From assembly GCA_011390535.1 (NCBI GenBank), contig JAABSF010000248.1:1-5062 (forward strand): a stretch of 5,062 bases of DNA. The letters are read 5' to 3'. Numbering within the stretch: the first letter of the stretch is position 1; every line of letters begins with the position of its first letter. Below are positions 1-3,116 of the stretch, in pieces. Position numbers and translations under genes: made by a program. The notes under the pieces are model-generated. The model was not told the DNA's origin, ran no database searches, and saw only the letters and a list, made by a program, of their open reading frames with translations. Source of the stretch: Deltaproteobacteria bacterium (GTDB taxonomy: Bacteria > Myxococcota_A > Polyangia > HGW-17 > SLPX01).

Positions 1-179
1 ACCAGGCGTTCGTATCAGTAAACGAGTACGGCACCGAGGCGGCGGCGGCCACAGCGGTGATCGTAAACGAGTTTGGGGTTCCCAACCATATCGAGATAAA
101 CAAGCCTTTCATTTTCCTAATCCGGGACCGCGAGACCGGAGCCATACTCTTCATCGGCCGAATGATAGATCCCTCCTAG
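1..179 (+). CDS. Serpin (serine protease inhibitor), C-terminal end only
   Basis: The frame starting at base 3 reads 58 residues and stops at TAG 177-179; the N-terminal part lies outside the window. The fragment contains the serpin hinge, EYGTEAAAATAVIV, matching the family pattern E-x-G-T-E-A-A-A-x-T with small residues that allow loop insertion into beta-sheet A. It ends in the usual C-terminal block NKPFIFLIRD...GAILFIGRM. From the hinge Gly to the NKPF motif the spacing equals that of human alpha-1-antitrypsin as I remember it, with no gap. This places Phe (in VNEFGVP) at P1 and Gly at P1'. An intact hinge implies an active suicide inhibitor, and P1 Phe suggests chymotrypsin- or cathepsin G-like targets (inference). 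Any signal peptide cannot be seen. Full serpins have about 380-420 residues, so most of the gene is upstream. The protease gene follows 44 nt later on the same strand. Confidence 0.95.
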   Translation, partial: QAFVSVNEYGTEAAAATAVIVNEFGVPNHIEINKPFIFLIRDRETGAILFIGRMIDPS

Positions 180-223
180 ACCTCTGTTTTTGGTAAACTG
201 CTGATATAAGAGCTAACCAAAGA

Positions 224-1048
224 ATGAAAGATCTCGAAAAGATGAGTGTTCCAAAATCGAATAAGATCAGGGTGACCGGTCTCTCGGCAGCGTTAACGGC
301 GGCTATTGTTGTCACGGCGGCTATTGTTGTCACGGCGGCTATTGTTGTCACGGCGGCTATTGTTGTCACGACGGTTTTTGTAGAAGTGCAATCGCCGTTA
401 CTTAAGCTCGCGAAAACAGCCTATGCCGCGAAGAAAAAAAGGCAACAAATCGACCTGGCCAAAAAGAAATTCTACATACAACCTTTGGGGCGAAAGTTAA
501 CCAACAGGGCGGTCAACGAAGTCAAAATCTCCTTGCAGACATTTTATGGTTTCAAAGTCCAAGTGTTGAAAAGACGGCGGCTTCCTCGATTTGCATTTTA
601 CAAACCAAGACTGCGCTACCGGGCCGAAAAACTGCTTTCCCATCTTGGTCGCGTAGCTCCGAAAGACGCTTTTCGAATCTTGGGTCTTACTGCGAAAGAC
701 ATTTCCACTACAAAGGGAAAATATAAGGATTGGGGAATAATGGGTCTTGCAGACCTCTCGGGAAAACATGCGGTGATTTCAATGTATCGATGCAAGTTGG
801 GTTCGCGAAACCGGAAACATGCAGTTCATCGTTTGGCAAAAGTTGCGGTACACGAGATCGGTCATACGTTGGGTCTGGATCATTGCCCCACAAAGGGCTG
901 TTTGATGGAAGATGCACGAGGGACCAACAAGACCTGCGATAGAGAATATTTGCTTTGTCCCCGTTGTAGACGCAAGCTTAAGGCTTTGGGATACAAGTTT
1001 CCATTTTCACCCCGTCCGCCATGGCCGAAACCCAAAAATGGCGTCTAA
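224..1048 (+). CDS. Archaemetzincin-family (peptidase M54) zinc metalloprotease with repeat-built N-terminal membrane segment
   Basis: This 274-residue protein carries the archaemetzincin signature at residues 210-248: HEIGHTLGLDH (zinc ligands H210, H214, H220, catalytic E211), then C221-x4-C226, Met-turn M228, and C245-x2-C248. The four cysteines should bind a second, structural zinc, as in known M54 structures. The gap from M228 to C245 is 16 residues; the published pattern, as I recall it, has 17. Family-like blocks precede it: FYIQPLGR at 83-90, an R-x-Y block near 131, LGLTAKDIS at 153-161 and GLADLSGKHAVIS at 174-186. Typical members are about 180-200 residues and soluble. This one adds about 80 residues: a basic stretch, a hydrophobic segment made of four TAAIVV units (25-48), and a Lys-rich linker. 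It may therefore be membrane-anchored or exported; AYA at 66-68 could be a cleavage site but lies far from the hydrophobic core. The start is uncertain: ATG 224 and in-frame ATG 242 both lack a strong Shine-Dalgarno. Short spacing to the serpin suggests co-transcription. Confidence 0.93.
   Translation: MKDLEKMSVPKSNKIRVTGLSAALTAAIVVTAAIVVTAAIVVTAAIVVTTVFVEVQSPLLKLAKTAYAAKKKRQQIDLAKKKFYIQPLGRKLTNRAVNEVKISLQTFYGFKVQVLKRRRLPRFAFYKPRLRYRAEKLLSHLGRVAPKDAFRILGLTAKDISTTKGKYKDWGIMGLADLSGKHAVISMYRCKLGSRNRKHAVHRLAKVAVHEIGHTLGLDHCPTKGCLMEDARGTNKTCDREYLLCPRCRRKLKALGYKFPFSPRPPWPKPKNGV
296..367 (+). repeat. Four perfect 18-bp tandem repeats inside the M54 protease gene
   Basis: The unit ACGGCGGCTATTGTTGTC occurs four times without a mismatch, in frame, encoding Thr-Ala-Ala-Ile-Val-Val each time (residues 25-48). 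A partly similar stretch (ACG ACG GTT) follows. Identity extends to third codon positions, which points to recent expansion or slippage rather than protein-level selection alone. Because 18 is divisible by 3, gain or loss of a unit keeps the frame and changes the hydrophobic span by 6 residues. Four units give 24 residues, about one membrane crossing. Confidence 0.98.
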
Positions 1049-1220
1049 GTAAAGAGAAAACTCCTTGAAATTGAAGTAGCAATGTGACCCATTACTTGCT
1101 GAAGAAAATGGACAATTCCAGCCTAGCTAGTTTCATTATTATTTTGTTCAATATGTTTTTAAATGTCGTTTGTTTTATGTGATGTCTGGGAGCAGCTGTG
1201 CAAAATTAAAGCTCCTGCGA

Positions 1221-2015
1221 CTAAATTTCCCCACGTTTGAGTTTTTCTATCGGAGATGTTTTTCTGTTTTGAAAAGCGTGGACCGCAACGGCAACAAACA
1301 AAATAGCAGAGGCTGCAAGCGCTGCTATAACAATTTCATTGTTGAATTGCCATTGTTTTACGGCAATTGCCACCAGCGCCCAAATGCCAACCAAGGCTGC
1401 TTCGCGCAGGTTTCTGGTTTTTATCAGGACAAGGTAAATTACGGTGGCTACAGCAATCATAATAACTGTCCGGATTTCTTCCGAAATAAATCCGCCCCGC
1501 CAACCGATGCTTACCAAAAACACTGAAATGTTAGCGACTGACGCAACGATTACCCAACCCAGGTAAATACAGACAGGCCACCACACAAAAGCAATTATCC
1601 GTACCGGTGCGTCCCATGTTTCGAGCCGTAAACGGATAGTTAACATTATGAGCGAAAAAAGCAGAACCAGAATCAGCAAAACGGAGAGGCCCATTTGTTC
1701 GTTGAGCCAAGCGACTATCCAAAAGCCATTGGCCAGATTTCCGAGGGCGAACCACCAGCCGGTTTGTTTCAGTTCGCGGTCTTCTTTTCGTTTGAACCAG
1801 GCAAACCACTGGTACGCAACAAAAGCAATCAGCATCAAATAAATCACTCCCCAAATGGCAAAAGCATAACCGGCCGGGGTAAAAAGCGTTTCGTATTTCG
1901 AACTGACTTCACCCACCGTGGTTCCGTTAAAAAACGGACTTCCCTGAAGGGAATTCATGACCAGCGCAAAAATCAGTGTGATGGTATTTATGAGAAGTAA
2001 GCTGATTCGTTTCAT
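1221..2015 (-). CDS. TspO/MBR-related tryptophan-rich multipass membrane protein
   Basis: The product has 264 residues, 14 of them Trp, with about eight hydrophobic segments near residues 5-22, 46-70, 86-104, 109-127, 138-160, 181-198, 204-220 and 228-247. Several blocks resemble TspO/MBR proteins: FTPAGYAFAIWGVIY (45-59), LGNLANGFWIVAW (91-103) and YLGWVIVASVANIS (151-164), which corresponds to the TspO helix-5 pattern Y-L-x-W-x-x-x-A-x-x-x-N. Classical TspO has about 160 residues and five helices, so this is a longer relative with three extra C-terminal helices. Similar long 'tryptophan-rich sensory proteins' are, from memory, common in Bacteroidota. TspO relatives bind porphyrins or other hydrophobic ligands, but the ligand here is unknown. 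The gene stands alone, convergent with the protease gene (172 nt between stops). ATG 2013-2015 is a natural start: it opens directly on the first hydrophobic helix, but there is no Shine-Dalgarno. I see no hairpin terminator after the stop. Confidence 0.8.
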   Translation of the reverse strand: MKRISLLLINTITLIFALVMNSLQGSPFFNGTTVGEVSSKYETLFTPAGYAFAIWGVIYLMLIAFVAYQWFAWFKRKEDRELKQTGWWFALGNLANGFWIVAWLNEQMGLSVLLILVLLFSLIMLTIRLRLETWDAPVRIIAFVWWPVCIYLGWVIVASVANISVFLVSIGWRGGFISEEIRTVIMIAVATVIYLVLIKTRNLREAALVGIWALVAIAVKQWQFNNEIVIAALAASAILFVAVAVHAFQNRKTSPIEKLKRGEI

Positions 2016-2032
2016 GAAACTGAATTTTTGTT

Positions 2033-2060
2033 TTTATACTTTTGAGAATAAGAAAAACAA
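2033..2060 (-). promoter_or_regulatory. Candidate promoter of the TspO-like gene
   Basis: On the minus strand TTGTTT (2060-2055) and TATAAA (2038-2033) are 16 bp apart. The hexamers match the sigma-70 consensus at 3/6 and 5/6 positions. The same place also reads TTTG-N19-TA, similar to the first half of the Bacteroidota promoter pattern TTTG-N19-22-TAnnTTTG, though the final TTTG is absent. Initiation near 2026 would leave a leader of only about 10 nt, consistent with the missing Shine-Dalgarno. Sequence match only. Confidence 0.45.
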
Positions 2061-2203
2061 AGATGCTTTTCAAGAAAAAAGGGGAAGATAAAGGCGAAGA
2101 TAAAGAATGGAAAAGGACGGAGAGGAAATCAAACGGGCCGGAAATGGTCGAGATGAAGGCGAAATAGAAGAAAGTTGGATAGAGAAAGGGAGAAAGGGAG
2201 AAA
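2047..2203 (+). other. Polypurine tract with short internal direct repeats
   Basis: About 155 nt of the plus strand are strongly purine-biased, with few pyrimidines. Inside, GAAGATAAAG occurs twice at a 12-bp spacing (2084-2093 and 2096-2105), and GAGAAAGG repeats about 2.7 times (2182-2203). On the minus strand this reads as a low-complexity Phe/Ser/Leu-rich frame, which I regard as a composition artefact. Such strand asymmetry can favour triplex DNA or stable RNA-DNA hybrids; this is inference. It lies just upstream of the TspO-like promoter. Confidence 0.7.
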
Positions 2204-2231
2204 CGTCTCAAACGACGAGCATCGCGTTCCT

Positions 2232-2266
2232 GCACAAAATCCAGTGTGCTGGATTTTTGTAGGTGC
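2232..2266. other. Strong hairpin with A-tract/T-tract arms (terminator-like)
   Basis: AAAATCCAG (2236-2244) and CTGGATTTT (2249-2257) are perfect inverted repeats around a TGTG loop. Outer GCAC (2232-2235) can also pair with GTGC (2263-2266). The T-run after the stem on either strand resembles a bidirectional intrinsic terminator. The flanking genes diverge, so there is no obvious transcript for it to end, unless it stops antisense reading or belongs to an unrecognised RNA. Confidence 0.55.
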
Positions 2267-2298
2267 GGCAACGAGGACGCGCCATTTGGCGCGCCGCA
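2264..2298. other. GC-rich hairpin directly following the first
   Basis: CGCGCCA (2278-2284) and TGGCGCG (2287-2293) form a 7-bp perfect inverted repeat with a minimal loop. Outer TGCGG (2264-2268) pairs with CCGCA (2294-2298), leaving an asymmetric bulge at 2269-2277. It overlaps the outer stem of the preceding hairpin by three bases, so the two could be mutually exclusive alternatives in RNA. Confidence 0.5.
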
Positions 2299-2427
2299 GT
2301 TAACCCAGCAGGGAGGGATGAATCGGCGTACGAATCCAAGAGTTATTTTTGAGTCGGCACTTATCCCCCATTTGAACAGGGAGTGAGAGTGGGCTTCATA
2401 TGGAACCAGCGGCCGCAGGAGCCGACC

Positions 2428-2472
2428 ATGAAAGGTTGGCTTCACGTCTGCGGAAAGCAGCATACTCCATAA
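2428..2472 (+). CDS. Possible 14-codon small ORF (leader-peptide candidate)
   Basis: ATG 2428 follows a good Shine-Dalgarno AGGAG (2417-2421) at a 6-nt spacing, the best such site seen in the gene-free region. It reads MKGWLHVCGKQHTP and ends at TAA 2470-2472. No family is recognisable. The start codon lies exactly in the loop (ATGAAA) of a hairpin, GCCGACC/GGTTGGC (2421-2440), whose 5' arm begins at the last base of the Shine-Dalgarno. Two further small hairpins follow: CTGC/GCAG at 2448-2460 and ATACT/AGTAT at 2462-2477. This could be a leader peptide or simply chance. A longer overlapping frame from ATG 2400 ends at 2603 but has a poorer ribosome site and a tail made from a simple repeat. 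Confidence 0.25.
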   Translation: MKGWLHVCGKQHTP

Positions 2473-2513
2473 AGTATTCACGTCGTTGGTTAGAGTCAGC
2501 GGTGGAATTAAAG

Positions 2514-2563
2514 CTTTTGGTGGCTTTTGGTGGTTTTTGGTGGTTTTTGGCGGCTTTTAGTGG
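2514..2563 (+). repeat. Five 10-bp repeats with helically phased T-tracts
   Basis: The unit YTTTTGGTGG occurs five times in succession (starts 2514, 2524, 2534, 2544, 2554). The first three are intact; copies 4 and 5 each carry one change (GGCGG, AGTGG). A shifted sixth copy is suggested at 2564-2575. T-tracts of 4-5 bases spaced one helical turn apart are the classic arrangement for intrinsically curved DNA. The stretch may also be only an expanded simple repeat. Confidence 0.85.
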
Positions 2564-2599
2564 CTTTTTGAGCGGCTTTCACAATTCCGCCGCGCAAAA

Positions 2600-2613
2600 T
2601 TGATTTGAATCAA
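2600..2613. promoter_or_regulatory. Perfect FNR-type palindrome
   Basis: TTGATTTGAATCAA matches the FNR/Anr-type consensus TTGAT-N4-ATCAA at all ten defined bases, and its arms extend to a 6+2+6 palindrome. FNR/CRP-family regulators respond to oxygen, nitric oxide or redox state. The site centre is about 170 bp upstream of the predicted start at the 2743-2771 promoter, outside the usual -41.5 or -61.5 positions, and no promoter of good quality sits at the standard distance. The match is clear; regulation is unproven. Confidence 0.45.
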
Positions 2614-2705
2614 CCATAAGATGTACCTGCGGTGTATGGGTCTCGTTGGCAAGAGATCTCACAATTCGAAGTAATTGTCTCAAATCATTCACAAAAAGCC
2701 GGAAT

Positions 2706-2736
2706 CTTTGGAAAAAAAAGGGGTTTCCACCCAAAG
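2706..2736 (-). terminator. Inverted repeat with A8 run; weak terminator-like structure on the minus strand
   Basis: CTTTGG (2706-2711) pairs with CCAAAG (2731-2736), or TGGAAA (2709-2714) with TTTCCA (2724-2729). Read on the minus strand, a short GGGT-GGAA-ACCC stem is followed by C and eight Ts, like a small intrinsic terminator. The stem is only 4 bp, so strength is doubtful. It would stop antisense transcription coming from the TPR leader. Confidence 0.25.
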
Positions 2737-2742
2737 GCATGA

Positions 2743-2771
2743 TTGACGACAACTCTTGAGTCCTCTAATAT
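2743..2771 (+). promoter_or_regulatory. Sigma-70-like promoter pointing to the TPR gene
   Basis: TTGACG (2743-2748, 5 of 6 matches) and TAATAT (2766-2771, 4 of 6) are separated by the optimal 17 bp. Initiation would be expected near 2778, giving a leader of about 340 nt before ATG 3117. It is the best plus-strand promoter I found upstream of the TPR gene. Confidence 0.5.
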
Positions 2772-2906
2772 CCATACGATATTTGCGAGTGGACGCCTCG
2801 ACAAAAAGAGTCAAATCAGTTTTTTGTGGGATGTTGGTTGAATGGCAGAGAAAAAGGTTTGCCGAGAGGGGTACCGGTTGAGTAGAGAATAACTCGAAAA
2901 GCAACA

Positions 2907-2948
2907 ATGTTCTCTTAACGATGTTCTCTTAACGATGCTCTCTTAGCC
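2907..2948 (+). repeat. Three tandem 14-bp units, each a start-stop mini-ORF
   Basis: ATGTTCTCTTAACG occurs exactly at 2907-2920 and 2921-2934, and with three changes at 2935-2948. Each copy reads ATG, two codons, then a stop: ATG-TTC-TCT-TAA twice, then ATG-CTC-TCT-TAG. The third copy's changes replace TAA by TAG and so keep the stop. As 14 is not a multiple of 3, successive units are in different frames, with only two bases between each stop and the next ATG. No strong Shine-Dalgarno precedes them. They lie in the predicted leader of the TPR gene. Confidence 0.9.
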
Positions 2949-3052
2949 GTGAGCTTTCTGCTAATGGCACGAAACTCATGGCCTTTTTCCAGCACCCGCC
3001 TTAAATCCTCTTTTGCTCTCCTTTTATCGAGTGACTCCCTGCAGCAAGTACA

Positions 3053-3086
3053 AGTAAGAGAGAGTAAGAGTAAGAGTAAGAGCAAG
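3053..3086 (+). repeat. AGTAAG hexamer repeat just upstream of the TPR gene
   Basis: AGTAAG occurs at 3053-3058 and then three times in tandem at 3063-3080, followed by the variant AGCAAG (3081-3086). It ends 30 nt before ATG 3117. In the reading frame of the TPR gene, which is open back to 2919, it would encode Ser-Lys repeats. Slippage would alter leader length, or an N-terminal Ser-Lys tail if translation begins upstream, without shifting the frame. Confidence 0.9.
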
Positions 3087-3107
3087 CCCTTAACCCCCAA
3101 CGCCATC

Positions 3108-3113
3108 GAGGAG
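3108..3113 (+). promoter_or_regulatory. Ribosome binding site candidate of the TPR gene
   Basis: GAGGAG ends 3 nt before ATG 3117, shorter than the usual 5-9 nt. It is still the best purine match near any in-frame start and is the main reason for choosing ATG 3117 over the upstream ATG 2964, which has none. Confidence 0.4.
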
Positions 3114-3116
3114 CTC

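Larger units (their letters stand above)
2016..3116. other. Long intergenic region between divergent genes, rich in repeats and hairpins
   Basis: No large reading frame here looks like a real gene; open stretches are driven by simple-sequence composition. In order it holds the TspO-like promoter, a polypurine tract, two adjacent hairpins, a possible 14-codon ORF within a small hairpin cluster, phased T-tracts, an FNR-type palindrome, an inverted repeat with an A-run, a plus-strand promoter, three tandem 14-bp mini-ORF units, and a hexamer repeat. Most plus-strand signals point toward the TPR gene. No tRNA, rRNA, insertion sequence or CRISPR pattern was seen. Confidence 0.7.

Noticed and set aside
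180..223. Promoter between the serpin and the M54 gene
   Set aside because: TATAAG at 205-210 resembles a -10 box, but no acceptable -35 element lies 16-18 bp upstream.
151..369. Minus-strand frame with TTIAAV repeats
   Set aside because: It is the antisense translation of the 18-bp repeat within the M54 gene, and it also runs into the serpin stop region.
1049..1220. Bidirectional terminator between the convergent protease and TspO-like genes
   Set aside because: A GGAGC/GCTCC pair exists near 1190-1215, but it has a long loop and no following T-run on either strand; the AT-rich stretch has no stem.
2232..2306. Integron attC or phage attachment site
   Set aside because: The inverted repeats drew attention, but the flanking bases do not fit the RYYYAAC/GTTRRRY core sites, and no integrase or gene cassette is present.
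1927..2481. 184-codon minus-strand frame overlapping the TspO-like start
   Set aside because: Much of it is Phe/Ser/Leu low complexity from the complement of the polypurine tract, and it overlaps the well-supported TspO-like gene.
2400..2603. 67-codon plus-strand frame with a C-terminal hydrophobic stretch
   Set aside because: The hydrophobic tail is the direct translation of the 10-bp T/G repeat, the ribosome site before ATG 2400 is poor, and no family is recognisable. A small membrane protein cannot be fully excluded.
2890..3090. CRISPR-like array
   Set aside because: The 14-bp and 6-bp repeats are contiguous with no spacers and are far too short for CRISPR repeats.
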